From Halosimplex halobium (GTDB taxonomy: Archaea > Halobacteriota > Halobacteria > Halobacteriales > Haloarculaceae): a stretch of DNA of 64,000 nt. The notes beneath the pieces are model-generated. The model made no database searches. It was not told the DNA's origin and saw nothing but the letters and a program-made list of their open reading frames with translations. The position numbers were made by a program, and so were the translations under genes. Below, piece by piece: positions 41,156 to 51,315 of this stretch (position 1 is its first letter; each line of letters opens with the position of its first letter). The stretch covers positions 1 through 64,000 of the forward strand of contig NZ_JBLKNX010000010.1 in the NCBI RefSeq assembly GCF_051414055.1, written 5' to 3'.

Positions 41156-43072
41156 TCACTCGCGGTCGAGCGCCGAGCGGATCTCGCCGACGATCTCGGG
41201 GTTGCGGAGCGCGCTGGTGTCGCCGAGCTCGTCGCCGTCGGCGATGTCCTTGAGCAGGCGGCGCATCAGTTTGCCCGAGCGGGTCTTCGGGAGCTCGGGG
41301 GTGAACACGAACGTCTCGGGGACGGCGAAGGCGCCGATCGAGCGCTCGACGCTGTCGGTGATGCGCTGGCGCAGCGCCCGCTCGGCCTCGTGGCGCTCGT
41401 CGGTGCTGACGAACGCGTAGACGGAGCCGGCGCTGCCGTCGCGCACGTCGACGACGGCCGCCTCGGCGACACCGGGCACGTCCGCGATCGCCCGTTCGAG
41501 TTCGGTCGTGCCGAGGCGGTGGTTCCCGACGGTAACCGTGTCGTCGACCCGCCCGAGGACGGTGACGTAGCCGTCGTCGTCGATGCGGGCCACGTCCTCG
41601 GTGACGTAGCGCCACTCGTCGGCCCGGTCGTCGCCGTCGAGGTCGAGCGGCATCCCCGGCCAGGGCCGCGTGACGGCGAGGCGCCCGCCCTCGGCTGCCG
41701 TCGTCTCCTCGCCGCCGGGGCCGACCACGGCCACGTCGATCCCCGGCAGCGGCGGCCCGGTCGAGCCGGGTTTCATCCGGTCGGCGCCGGGCAGCGTCGA
41801 CAGCAGGATAGCGCCCGTCTCGGTCTGCCACCAGGTGTCGACGATGGGACAGTCGCCGCCGCCGACGTGCTCGTAGTACCACCACCAGGCGCTGGGGTTG
41901 AGCGGCTCGCCGACCGACCCGAGCAGCCGCAGGCTCGAGAGGTCGTGGGCCTCGGGGTGCTCGGTGCCCCACTTCATGAACGCCCGGATGGCCGTCGGCG
42001 CCGTGTAGAACACGTCGACAGCGTTGCGCTCGATGAGCTCCCACACGCGGTCCTTCTCGGGGTGGTCCGGCGTCCCCTCGTAGAGCATCGTGGTCGTCCC
42101 GAGCGAGAGGGGGCCGTACACGAGATAGGTGTGGCCGGTGATCCAGCCGATGTCGGCCGAACACCAGTAGGTGTCCTCGGGCTTCAGATCGAGGACGGCG
42201 TGGCTCGTCCACGCCGCGTGGGCGAGGTAGCCGCCCGTGGTATGTCTGACCTCGCTGGGTTCGCCGGTGGTCCCCGAGGTGTAGATGACGAACAGGGGGT
42301 CGCTGGCGGCCCGCGCGACGGGGTCGACCTCGGCGCCGCGGTGGTCGGCGACCAGGTCGTCGTAGGCGCGGTCCTCGTCGCCGAGCTGGACGCTCTCGTC
42401 GTCGAGGCGCTCGACGACCACCGTCTCGGTCACCTCGTGGGAGACCGAGAGCTTGGCGTTGTCGGCCTTGTTCTTCTGGTGGATCGCCGACCCCCGGCGG
42501 TAGTAGCCGTCGCAGGTGACCAGGTACTCCGAGTCGGCCCGCTCCATGCGGTCGGCCAGCGCCCCCGCCGAGAAGCCCGCGAACACGACGTTGTGCGGCG
42601 CGCCGATGCGGGCGCAGGCCAGCATCGCGATCGGCAACTCGGGGATCGCCGGCATGTAGAGGGTGACCACGTCGCCCTCGCCGATGCCCAGCGAGCGGAG
42701 GCCGGCGGCGAACTCGTTGACCTCGTGGTACAGGTCGAGGTAGGTGTAGGTCCGCCGCTCGCCGCGCTTGCCGATCCACTTGATCGCGGCCTGGGTCTTG
42801 CGGTCGTCGAGGTGGCGGTCGACACAGTTGACCGAGGCGTTCAGCTCCCCGCCGGGGAACCACCGGCGGCGATCGCCGGCGGCCTCGTAGGTCGTCGCCG
42901 GCGGCTCCAGCCAGTCGAGCATCCGGCCGGCCCGCGCCCAGCAGTCGGGCCACTCGCCCTCGAACGCCGCCGCGTCCTCCGGCGTGACGTTGGCCTGCTC
43001 GGCGAATGCGGCCGGCGGGTCGACCCCCTCCCGGTCGGGCGGGTTGGTCTCGACGACCGAGTCGTCGTCCAT
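41156..43072 (-). CDS. Acetyl-CoA synthetase paralogue with altered A3 motif
   Basis: The 638-residue protein is a full-length Acs-like adenylate-forming enzyme with VDTWWQTETGA, LGRVDDTVTVGNHRLGT and a C-terminal LPKTRSGKLMRRLL. However, the ATP-phosphate-binding motif reads TSGTTGEPSEVRHTTGGY (residues 265 on): the invariant PKG has become PSE at residues 272-274. The C-terminal catalytic lysine is intact. Altered acyl specificity, reduced activity or a regulatory role are possible. A TATA box lies at normal distance for the ATG at 43070-43072. It is the first gene of the acs2-bat-acs block and is divergent from the transducer gene. Confidence 0.9.
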   Translation of the reverse strand: MDDDSVVETNPPDREGVDPPAAFAEQANVTPEDAAAFEGEWPDCWARAGRMLDWLEPPATTYEAAGDRRRWFPGGELNASVNCVDRHLDDRKTQAAIKWIGKRGERRTYTYLDLYHEVNEFAAGLRSLGIGEGDVVTLYMPAIPELPIAMLACARIGAPHNVVFAGFSAGALADRMERADSEYLVTCDGYYRRGSAIHQKNKADNAKLSVSHEVTETVVVERLDDESVQLGDEDRAYDDLVADHRGAEVDPVARAASDPLFVIYTSGTTGEPSEVRHTTGGYLAHAAWTSHAVLDLKPEDTYWCSADIGWITGHTYLVYGPLSLGTTTMLYEGTPDHPEKDRVWELIERNAVDVFYTAPTAIRAFMKWGTEHPEAHDLSSLRLLGSVGEPLNPSAWWWYYEHVGGGDCPIVDTWWQTETGAILLSTLPGADRMKPGSTGPPLPGIDVAVVGPGGEETTAAEGGRLAVTRPWPGMPLDLDGDDRADEWRYVTEDVARIDDDGYVTVLGRVDDTVTVGNHRLGTTELERAIADVPGVAEAAVVDVRDGSAGSVYAFVSTDERHEAERALRQRITDSVERSIGAFAVPETFVFTPELPKTRSGKLMRRLLKDIADGDELGDTSALRNPEIVGEIRSALDRE

Positions 43073-43097
43073 CCCGTGGGACTGGCGCGGGAAACGA

Positions 43098-43105
43098 CAT
43101 AAATG
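43098..43105 (-). promoter_or_regulatory. TATA box for the acs paralogue
   Basis: CATTTATG on the minus strand lies 26-33 nt before the ATG at 43072, fitting a leaderless transcript. Confidence 0.6.
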
Positions 43106-43257
43106 ATCCGCGCGACACCGAGGGATGGGCAGCGGTTCGGCCCCGAGCCGAAGTGCCGAACGCGCCCGCTACCCGGCCCAGCGGGCCGAAATCCGTTATC
43201 TCGAGCGATAATTTGCCCCGTGAGTTTTTGTAGGGGTTCGTTGTTGGGTTCGGCACG

Positions 43258-45321
43258 ATGACAGCGCGCACACCGGAGTCGATACTCCGCCGGGTCCGCG
43301 ATCGGATCGGCGGCGCCAGCGGCGGGTCGCGAACCGACGCGGGCAGCGATTCACAGCCGGGATCCGACGGCGACTCGGGGGTCGAACCGGACGGCGGGTC
43401 GGTGGTCGGGGCCCGCGGCGGCGGCCCGTTCGGGGACCGCTACGACCCCGACCTCGACGCGCTCGAATCGGTGTACGGTGACGCCGACCTGGCCGCCGCG
43501 GGCGACCGACACGTCCGCGATCCCGCCGGGCTCGACGCCGACGAGGTCGGTGCGCTCGTCGACGAGTACCGCGAGGCCGGCATCGACGCGGGGTCGTTCG
43601 CCGCCTCCCAGCGGGTCGTGACCGACGCACTCGTCGATGCCGTCTTCGACCGGCTCCGCGAGGACCTCGACGGGACGGGCGACGGCGCGCTCGCCGAGGC
43701 GCGCGCGGACCTGCGGGACGGGCTCGCGCAGACGACCGACGCGTTCGCGGCCGGCGCCGCGGCCTACGAGGAGCGGGCGGCCGGCGACTCCGCCGGCGCG
43801 GACGGGGCCGTCGCCGCGGCCGAGACAGGCGGCGCGGCCGAGACCGGCGCCGCGGACGCGGTACCCACCGGCGAGGGGGCAGGTGCCGGCGCGCTGGATT
43901 ACCACGACGTGCTCCACCACATCGGGACGCCGCTGTTCATCCTCGACGCCGAGGGGGAGATCCTGACGTGGAACGCCCAGCTCGAGCAGCTGACCGGCGT
44001 CTCCGAGGCCGAGGCCCAGGCCATGGAGATGGCGAGTATGGCCTTCTACCCGGACGGCCGCCGCGGCAAGACCCTGGCCGACAAGGTGCTCGACGCGCCC
44101 GAACGGACCCACGAGGAGTACGACGTGCCGAAGGTCGAGGAGGCCTCCTTCACCCTCTATCGCGACACGAGCGTCATGCAGGACCAGCACGGCGAGGAGG
44201 TCCACATCTCCTTCTCGGCGGCGCCCATCTACGGCGACGACGGCGAGGTGGTCGCCGTCGTCGAGATGGTCCAGGACCGCACCGCGGACGTGCTCCGCCA
44301 CGAGCGGACCTCCGACCTGGTGACCGAACTGGAGGAGACCATGCAGGCCATCCAGGCGGGCGACCTCGACGCCCGGGCCTCCTTCGACAACGCGGAGGGC
44401 CACGTCGACGCGTCGCTGCTGCAGGTCGTCGACGAGCTCAACGAGATGGCGAGCACGCTGGCGGACCTCATCGAGCGGGTCGACGACAACGCCGACGACC
44501 TCGCCGCGGCGACCGACGAGTCGGCCGACGCCGCCGACGAGATCGAGTCGGCGGTCACCGAGCAGAACCGGATCCTCGCCGAGGCCGCCGAGGACATCCA
44601 GGACGTGAGCGCGACGATGGAGGAGATCGCGGCCACGTCGAACCAGGTGTCGGCCGCCGCCGGCCGCGCCAGGGAGGCCGTCGAGGACGGCGAGCGCGCC
44701 GGCGAGCGCGCCCAGGCCATCACGGACGAGCTCACCGACACCAGCGACGAACTCGTCGACGACGTGACCGAGCTGGAGGAGCGGATGGACGAGGTCAGCG
44801 AGATCATCGAGATCATCGCGGACGTGGCCGAGCAGACCAATATGCTCGCGCTGAACGCCAACATCGAGGCGGCCCGCGCCGGCGAGTCCGGCGAGGGGTT
44901 CGCCGTCGTCGCCGACGAGGTGAAGACCCTCGCCTCCGAGACGAGCGAGCACGCCGACGAGATCGCCCGCACGGTCACGGAGATCCAGTCCCAGGCCACC
45001 GAGACCGTCGACAGCGTCCGGGCGTCCAGCGCCCAGATCCAGCAGGCGGAGAAGGGGATCGGCGAGGCGCTCGACGCGCTCGACGAGATCGCCGAGGCCG
45101 TCGACGAGACCGCCGACGGCATCGAGGAGGTCGCCGACGCCAACGACAGCCAGGCCGACGCCATCGAGGGCGTCACGACCACCATCGAGGAGGCCCGCGA
45201 CCACGCCGAGGCCGCCGAGACGGCCGCCCGCCGCATCGTCGAGACGACCGACTCCCAGACCGAGTCGGTCCGGGACCTGGTCGACAGCGTCGAACAGCTC
45301 CACGGCGCCGACCGCCGCTGA
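43258..45321 (+). CDS. Soluble Htr-type methyl-accepting transducer with PAS domain
   Basis: The 687-residue protein has no transmembrane helix, so it senses cytoplasmic signals. Residues 1-60 are a flexible acidic linker. Residues 60-200 form a helical domain of unknown type. A PAS domain follows (about 215-350, VLHHIGTPLFILDAEGEILTWN), then a HAMP-like helix pair and the long MCP signalling coiled coil with the conserved tip DVAEQTNMLALNANIEAARAGESGEGFAVVADEVKTLA. Methylation-type Glu/Gln pairs flank it. It should act with CheA/CheW, which are not in this window. A TATA-like ATAATTTG lies about 40 nt upstream. Confidence 0.92.
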   Translation: MTARTPESILRRVRDRIGGASGGSRTDAGSDSQPGSDGDSGVEPDGGSVVGARGGGPFGDRYDPDLDALESVYGDADLAAAGDRHVRDPAGLDADEVGALVDEYREAGIDAGSFAASQRVVTDALVDAVFDRLREDLDGTGDGALAEARADLRDGLAQTTDAFAAGAAAYEERAAGDSAGADGAVAAAETGGAAETGAADAVPTGEGAGAGALDYHDVLHHIGTPLFILDAEGEILTWNAQLEQLTGVSEAEAQAMEMASMAFYPDGRRGKTLADKVLDAPERTHEEYDVPKVEEASFTLYRDTSVMQDQHGEEVHISFSAAPIYGDDGEVVAVVEMVQDRTADVLRHERTSDLVTELEETMQAIQAGDLDARASFDNAEGHVDASLLQVVDELNEMASTLADLIERVDDNADDLAAATDESADAADEIESAVTEQNRILAEAAEDIQDVSATMEEIAATSNQVSAAAGRAREAVEDGERAGERAQAITDELTDTSDELVDDVTELEERMDEVSEIIEIIADVAEQTNMLALNANIEAARAGESGEGFAVVADEVKTLASETSEHADEIARTVTEIQSQATETVDSVRASSAQIQQAEKGIGEALDALDEIAEAVDETADGIEEVADANDSQADAIEGVTTTIEEARDHAEAAETAARRIVETTDSQTESVRDLVDSVEQLHGADRR

Positions 45322-45368
45322 AGCCGCCGCTCGATAGCCGCGTTTTCCGAAAATCCGAAACCGGCCGC

Positions 45369-46148
45369 TCAGTCCGTTCCGTACAGCTCCGCGGCGCGCT
45401 CGCCGAGCGGGCCCGGACTCCGGCGGCCGGTCACGGCCTCCAGCAGGTCGCCGTCGGCGAAGAAGGCGACCCCCGGCGCGGCGTTGACCTCGTTCTCCCG
45501 GCAGAAGTCGGGACAGCTCTCGCCGTCCAGCCCGGCGACGGCGGCGTCGTCGGGCAGCGCCGCCAGCAGTTCGTCGATCTCGTCTTTCATGGCCTCACAG
45601 GGCTCGCAGCGGCGCTTCCAGACGGTTACGACCGCCCGGTCGTACTCGTCGACGAACGCCGCCCAGGAGTCGTCGTCGAGTTCGTCGAGCGCGTCGGGCA
45701 CCGGCGACTTCGGGCCGACCTCGGCGACGACGGCGGCCATCTGGGTCAGCTCGCCGACGCCGTAGCCGTCGAGGTGGGCCGACAGCGCGAGATAGGTCGC
45801 GAACTCCCTGCGGGAGACGTCCAGTTCGTCGACGCGCTCGGCGGCCGCCTCGGCCGAGGGGAGGTCGAACGCGTCGGCGACCGACTCGTGGAACGCCGCG
45901 TCGTCCAGGTCGAGGTAGGTGTCGAGGTAGACGTGCCGGCGGTGCTCGAAGTCGTCCGTCGTCGTGACGGTGTCGGTCGCCTCGTCGTGGTCGAGGACGC
46001 CCTCCTCGACCAGCGTGTCGACGTGGGCGTCGACGGTCGCCTCGTCCATCGCCGGGGCGTCGACCCGGTCTCCTACCGCGTCGTCGGTCCCGTCTTCCAC
46101 CGTGTCGTCGGTCTGGTCTTCCACTGCGTCGTCGGACGTTCCCGACAC
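45369..46148 (-). CDS. Thioredoxin-fold protein downstream of the liv operon
   Basis: The 259-residue protein has an acidic N-terminal tail (1-35). A helical region follows (about 35-145) that resembles a small winged-helix or helical adaptor, then a C-terminal thioredoxin-like domain with WKRRCEPCEAMKDEI (C181-E-P-C184) and the cis-Pro strand AAPGVAFFADGDLLEAV. A further pair SCPDFC (212-216) may form a second disulfide. It starts at a GTG 2 nt after the livF stop, so it is co-transcribed with the transporter operon. No cysteine-rich partner is nearby; the substrate is unknown. Confidence 0.85.
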   Translation of the reverse strand: MSGTSDDAVEDQTDDTVEDGTDDAVGDRVDAPAMDEATVDAHVDTLVEEGVLDHDEATDTVTTTDDFEHRRHVYLDTYLDLDDAAFHESVADAFDLPSAEAAAERVDELDVSRREFATYLALSAHLDGYGVGELTQMAAVVAEVGPKSPVPDALDELDDDSWAAFVDEYDRAVVTVWKRRCEPCEAMKDEIDELLAALPDDAAVAGLDGESCPDFCRENEVNAAPGVAFFADGDLLEAVTGRRSPGPLGERAAELYGTD

Positions 46149-46150
46149 GG

Positions 46151-46890
46151 TTAGACCCCCAGGTACCGCTCGCGCGTCTCGTCGTCCTCGCGCAACTCGT
46201 CGGCGGTGCCCTCGAAGACGACGCCGCCCTGGTCGACGACGTAACACCGGTCGGCGATCTTCATCGCCGCGACGGCGTTCTGCTCGACCAGCAGGACGGT
46301 CGTCCCCTCCTCGCGGATCCGCTCGATGGCGCCCTCGACGGTCTCGATGATCTGGGGGGCCAGCCCCTCGTAGGGCTCGTCGAGCATCAGCAGGTCGGTG
46401 CTCTGCTTCAGGGCCCGGGCGATAGCGAGCATCTGCTGTTCGCCGCCCGACAGCGTGCCGGCCAGCTGGTTCTGGCGCTCGGCCAGCCGGGGGAAGTCCT
46501 CCAGGATCTGCTCGATGGACAGCCCCTCGTGTTCGAACTGCAGGTCCCGCCCGATCGTGTTCGAGCGGTTCTGGACCACGTCGGCGAGGTGGAGGTTCTC
46601 CTCGACGGTGAGGTTGCCGAACACCCGCCGTTCCTCGGGAACGTGCGAGATACCCAGCACCGAGATGTCCTCCGCCTCCATGTCGGTGATGTCCCGACCT
46701 TTGTACGTGATCGTCCCTTCCCGTACCTCGGGGGGACGCGCGCCGGCGATGCTGCGCAGCGTGGTCGTCTTGCCGGCGCCGTTGCGACCCAGGAGGGCGC
46801 AGATCTCGCCCTCCTCGACGTGCATGGACACGTCCCGGAGGATGTGACTCTGGTCGTAGTAGCTGTCGACGCCGTCGAGTTCGAGCAGGC

Positions 46891-46894
<4 letters not shown>
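46151..46894 (-). CDS. livF: Branched-chain amino acid ABC transporter ATPase LivF
   Basis: The 247-residue ATPase has Walker A LLGRNGAGKTTTLRS, the LivF-type RRVFGNLTVEENLHLA segment, signature LSGGEQQMLAIARAL, Walker B LLMLDEPYEGLAP and an H-loop-like VLLVEQNAVAAMKIA. LivF-type proteins partner with LivG to power uptake of branched-chain or other hydrophobic amino acids, amides or ureas. It overlaps livG by 4 nt (ATGA) and is followed by the thioredoxin-fold gene. Confidence 0.95.
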
Positions 46895-47648
<754 letters not shown>

Positions 47649-47652
<4 letters not shown>

Positions 47653-48770
47653 CGGTCGTCACCCCCCAGCGCGTCGCCGACGCGGTCGCGGAGCCAGTCG
47701 ACGCCGCCCCAGATGCCGTTGGGCAGGAGGACGACGACGAAGACGAACACGAGCCCGAGGATCATGTGCCAGAAGTCGCCGATCGTCGGCATCCCGCTGA
47801 CGATGTTGGCGACGTACATGTACAGCCCCGCGCCGAGTATCGGGCCGAACAGCGAGCCGACCCCGCCCAGCACGGTCATGATGACGATCTCGCCGCTGAC
47901 CGTCCAGTTGAGCGTGTTCTCGATGGGGACGAACTGGCGCTGGATGACGTAGAGGCTGCCCGCGACGCCCGCGAAGGCGCCGGAGATGATGAACGCCATT
48001 AGCTTGTAGCGCCAGACGTTGAGGCCGACGAACTCGGCGCGCTGTTCGTTCTCGCGGATCGCCCGCAGGACGATCCCGTACGGGGAGTTGAGGACCCGGT
48101 TGGCGACGACGACCGCGAGGACCGTCGCGATCCCGACGAAGACGAACATCCACGTCCGGATGAACATATCGGGGATGAAGGCGACCTCCGCACCCAGCGG
48201 CAGGAAGCCCAGCAGGGGGTCGACGGCGACCTCGTTGAACCCGTTCTCCCCGCCGGTCAACCACCCGAGCGGCGACAGGAAGATGTAGTAGATCATCTGC
48301 CCGAACGCGAGTGTGAGGATGGCGAAGTAGATGCCGCCCCGGCGCAGGGAGATCCAGCCGATGACCCACGCGAACAGGACCGCCGTGGTCGTGCCGACGA
48401 GGAGCATCGCGATCGGGCTGCCGGTGACGTTGGCGCTGAAGATGCCCGCCGCGTAGGCGGCCGTCCCCCAGAAGATCGCGTGGCCGAACGATAGCAGGCC
48501 CGTGAAGCCAAGCAGGAGGTCGTAGCCGACCGCGAAGATGCCCCAGATGAGCGCCAGGGTGACCAGGCTCCGGTACCAGACGTACTGGGTCGGGATCCCA
48601 AGCATCTCGGGGACGGCGACGAGCACGAACGGCGCGAGGAAGACCCCGAGGAAGGTGAGTACGGCGACGCTCACCTCGCGCTCGCGGACGGCGAGCCACC
48701 GGTCGTACAGCGACGGGGACTCGACCTCGGCGGAGTCGCCGGCCTCGGCCGACTTGACCTCGTCGCTCAT
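47649..48770 (-). CDS. livM: Branched-chain amino acid ABC transporter permease LivM
   Basis: The 373-residue permease has a 30-residue acidic cytoplasmic N terminus, then about nine to ten transmembrane helices. The LivM-type conserved cytoplasmic loop is VLRAIRENEQRAEFVGLNVWRYKLMAF, and the following GVAGSLYV region is typical. It starts at ATG 48768-48770, overlapping the livH stop by 4 nt. Confidence 0.95.
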
Positions 48771-49756
48771 ACGCTCACCTCCTCGGAGCCGAGCAGTCCC
48801 TGCGGCCGCGTCAGCAGGACGACGATCGCGAGCACGTAGATGCCCACCTGGGACCAGGGGCTGAAGTTGAGCGTGAACCCACCGAGCGAGAGGCTCCCGA
48901 GCGAGATGAGCGTCACCTGGACCATCCCGATGAGCGTCCCGCCGAGAACTGCCCCTCGGATCGAGCCGACCCCGCCGATGACGACCGTGAGGAAGGCGGG
49001 GACGAGGATCGTCATCCCGATCTCGGGGTTGGTGTTCTGCAGGGGGCCGCCGACGACGCCGGCGATCCCGGCGAGCGCGGCGCCGATGCCGAACATCACG
49101 AGATACGGGCGGGTGATGCGGATGCCGAGCAGGCGGACCATCTCGGGGTCGCGCGTCCCGGCCTTGACGACCAGCCCGAAGTCGGTGTACTCGACGATGA
49201 CGTAGACGGCGAGCACCAGCGCCGCGGTGATCGCGATCACCCACAGTCGCCAGACGTTGATCGTCACGTCCGACAGCGGGACGGCGATAGGCCCGGTCAT
49301 CGGGAGGAGCCCGAACGCGGAGGTGGGGGCCTCGTAGCCGTAGGTCTGGGGGCCGATCAGCGCGTGGATGACCTCCTGGACGACGATGGCCAGCCCGAAG
49401 GTGACCAGGATCTGGTCGGTGTCGGGGCGGTCGTAGAACGGCCGCGCGACGAACCGCTCCATCGCGAGCCCGACCACGAACACCAGCACGGGGACGATGG
49501 CGAGCGCGGCGAAATAGCCCCACTCCAGCCCCAGCGTGGTGTAGCCCCACTCGGCGAGTTTGCCGTTCGAGACCGAGATCTCCTGGGTGATCAGCAGGCC
49601 GGCGTAGGCGCCGACGACGAACAGCGCCCCGTGGGCGAAGTTGACGAACTTGAGCGTCCCGAGGATGATCGACAGCCCGATGGCCAGCAGGACGTAGATG
49701 GCGCCCGTCTGCAGGCCGTTGACCAGCAGGACGATGAGTTCGCCGACGAGACTCAC
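48767..49756 (-). CDS. livH: Branched-chain amino acid ABC transporter permease LivH
   Basis: The 329-residue permease has about eight helices, the N-terminal TGAIYVLLAIGLSIILGTLKFVNFAHG signature and the loop KAGTRDPEMVRLLGIRITRPYLVMFGIGAALAGIAGV, both typical of LivH. It starts with GTG at 49754-49756, which overlaps the stop of an Arg-rich 35-codon mini-ORF (GTGA). A GAGGTGA ribosome site sits just upstream inside that mini-ORF. Confidence 0.94.
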   Translation of the reverse strand: MSLVGELIVLLVNGLQTGAIYVLLAIGLSIILGTLKFVNFAHGALFVVGAYAGLLITQEISVSNGKLAEWGYTTLGLEWGYFAALAIVPVLVFVVGLAMERFVARPFYDRPDTDQILVTFGLAIVVQEVIHALIGPQTYGYEAPTSAFGLLPMTGPIAVPLSDVTINVWRLWVIAITAALVLAVYVIVEYTDFGLVVKAGTRDPEMVRLLGIRITRPYLVMFGIGAALAGIAGVVGGPLQNTNPEIGMTILVPAFLTVVIGGVGSIRGAVLGGTLIGMVQVTLISLGSLSLGGFTLNFSPWSQVGIYVLAIVVLLTRPQGLLGSEEVSV

Positions 49757-49860
49757 GAGGGCGTCACCTCGGTTGGGACTCGCCGACCGGGCCGGCGTCG
49801 CCGTTCGCTCGGCGCCCGGCGGCGGTGCCGTTCGGTGGTTTGGGTGTGCTTGTCACTCAT
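49753..49860 (-). CDS. Arg-rich mini-ORF (35 aa) coupled to livH
   Basis: ATG at 49858-49860 to TGA at 49753-49755 encodes MSDKHTQTTERHRRRAPSERRR and 13 further residues. It is strongly basic, unlike almost all other proteins of this window. It lies between livK and livH and overlaps the livH GTG start by GTGA. It may serve as a coupling or leader cistron; a functional peptide is possible but unproven. Confidence 0.4.
   Translation of the reverse strand: MSDKHTQTTERHRRRAPSERRRRPGRRVPTEVTPS
49764..49770 (-). promoter_or_regulatory. Shine-Dalgarno site for livH
   Basis: GAGGTGA on the minus strand ends 7 nt before the livH GTG at 49756 and supports this unusual GTG start. Confidence 0.55.
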
Positions 49861-49918
49861 TCTGTGTTGCGGATCCGGGAATCACGTACATAACTGTAGG
49901 GCCTAGTCGCGCGGGGGC

Positions 49919-51289
49919 TCACTCGTCGCCGTACTCGCCGAGTTCGCACTCGGCGGCGGGACCCTCGTCGCAGCCGTAGCCCACGTCCTCGCGCGCGGTG
50001 ATGTCGACGATCTCGAAGAACTGGCCGTCGCCCTGTTCGGACTCGGGGAGGCCGCGGACGACCGGGATGGCCCGCTGGGCCTGGTGGTCACAGGCGCGCA
50101 TGAGCTCCTCGCCCATGCCGATGTTGTCGTACTCGTAGCCCTCCAGCTCGCGGATGACCTCGGGCGGGTAGAACGTGCCGGCCCGCTCGACGGCCGCCGC
50201 GTACTGCAGCGTGCCGGCGTAGGCCAGCTGGGCGGGCCCGGAGGGGACCCGGCCGTCGTACTCCTCGCCGAAGAACTCGGTGAAGGAGTTCGACGGCTCG
50301 TTGTCGATCTGGGAGTCCCAGGCGACGGTGCCGAAGATCCCGTCGATGGCCCCGCTGGCGGCCTCGGCCATCGGGCGGTTGTACAGCGGCATGACGATCT
50401 CCATGTCCTCGTCGATCCCGGCGTCGACGGCGTCGGTCAGCGAGTTCGCCCCGTCGAGCCCGTAGTGGTTGAGGAAGAGCACGTCGGCCTCGGAGCTCTG
50501 GGCCTCCGAGAGGTACGTCGAGAAGTCGCTGGTGTCCAGCGGCGTCGCGACGCTGTCGACCTCCTCCCAGCCGGCCTCGGTCATGAACTGCCGCATCGAC
50601 TCCTCGACGGTCTTGCCCCAGGAGTAGTCGGCGTACAGCTGGTAGAAGCTCAGGTCCTCGCCGTACTCGTCGGTGAGGACCGGCTTGAGTGCCTGACCGG
50701 TCATGTACGCGTTGAACATCTCCCGGAAGCTGTAGCGGACGCAGTCGCCCCCGGTCGTGTCGTTGGAGTGGGTCAGACAGCAGGTGAACATCACCTTCTC
50801 GCGCTGGGCGAGGCCCTGCTGGGCGATGGCGACCGCCGAGGAGGAGCCGCCCGCGAACATGATGACGTTGTCGCGGTCGATCATCCGCGAGGCCGACTGC
50901 TCGGCCGTCGAGGCGTCGGTCGCCGTGTCGCCCTCGACGTAGTCGATCTCGTAGCCGAGGACGCCGTCGCCCGAGAGGTCCTCCCACTCGTCGACCCAGC
51001 CGCCCCCGTTGTTGAGGTGCTTGACAGCCAGCTCGTACGCGCGCAACTCGTCCTCACCCTCGGAGGAGTACGGCCCCGACTGGGGGACGTTGAACCCGAA
51101 CGTCGCCGTGTCATCGTCGATCGGGTAGTTCCCCAGCGAGGGGTAGTCGTCGGTTCCGTCGCCGCCACCGCCCCCGCCACCGCCGCCGCCCTCTGTACAG
51201 CCTGCCAACCCTGCCAGACCGACCGCGCCCGCTGCACCCGCTCGTTTCATCAGTCCACGCCGCGACACTCCACTGTCACTGTGTGACAT
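49919..51289 (-). CDS. livK: TAT-exported lipoprotein solute-binding protein LivK
   Basis: The 456-residue protein begins with a twin-arginine signal (SRRGLMKRAGAAGAVGLAGLAGC) ending in a lipobox with Cys at about residue 31. A poly-Gly linker follows, typical of haloarchaeal lipoproteins. The mature part is a type I periplasmic-binding fold (VPQSGPYSSEGEDELRAYELAV ... MFAGGSSSAVAIA ... DVLFLNHYGLDGANSL) of the amide/branched-chain amino acid group. The specific ligand is unknown. It is the first gene of the livK-H-M-G-F-trx operon. Confidence 0.94.
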   Translation of the reverse strand: MSHSDSGVSRRGLMKRAGAAGAVGLAGLAGCTEGGGGGGGGGGDGTDDYPSLGNYPIDDDTATFGFNVPQSGPYSSEGEDELRAYELAVKHLNNGGGWVDEWEDLSGDGVLGYEIDYVEGDTATDASTAEQSASRMIDRDNVIMFAGGSSSAVAIAQQGLAQREKVMFTCCLTHSNDTTGGDCVRYSFREMFNAYMTGQALKPVLTDEYGEDLSFYQLYADYSWGKTVEESMRQFMTEAGWEEVDSVATPLDTSDFSTYLSEAQSSEADVLFLNHYGLDGANSLTDAVDAGIDEDMEIVMPLYNRPMAEAASGAIDGIFGTVAWDSQIDNEPSNSFTEFFGEEYDGRVPSGPAQLAYAGTLQYAAAVERAGTFYPPEVIRELEGYEYDNIGMGEELMRACDHQAQRAIPVVRGLPESEQGDGQFFEIVDITAREDVGYGCDEGPAAECELGEYGDE

Positions 51290-51315
51290 GCTCTATCAGG
51301 GGACGACCTCCCTCA

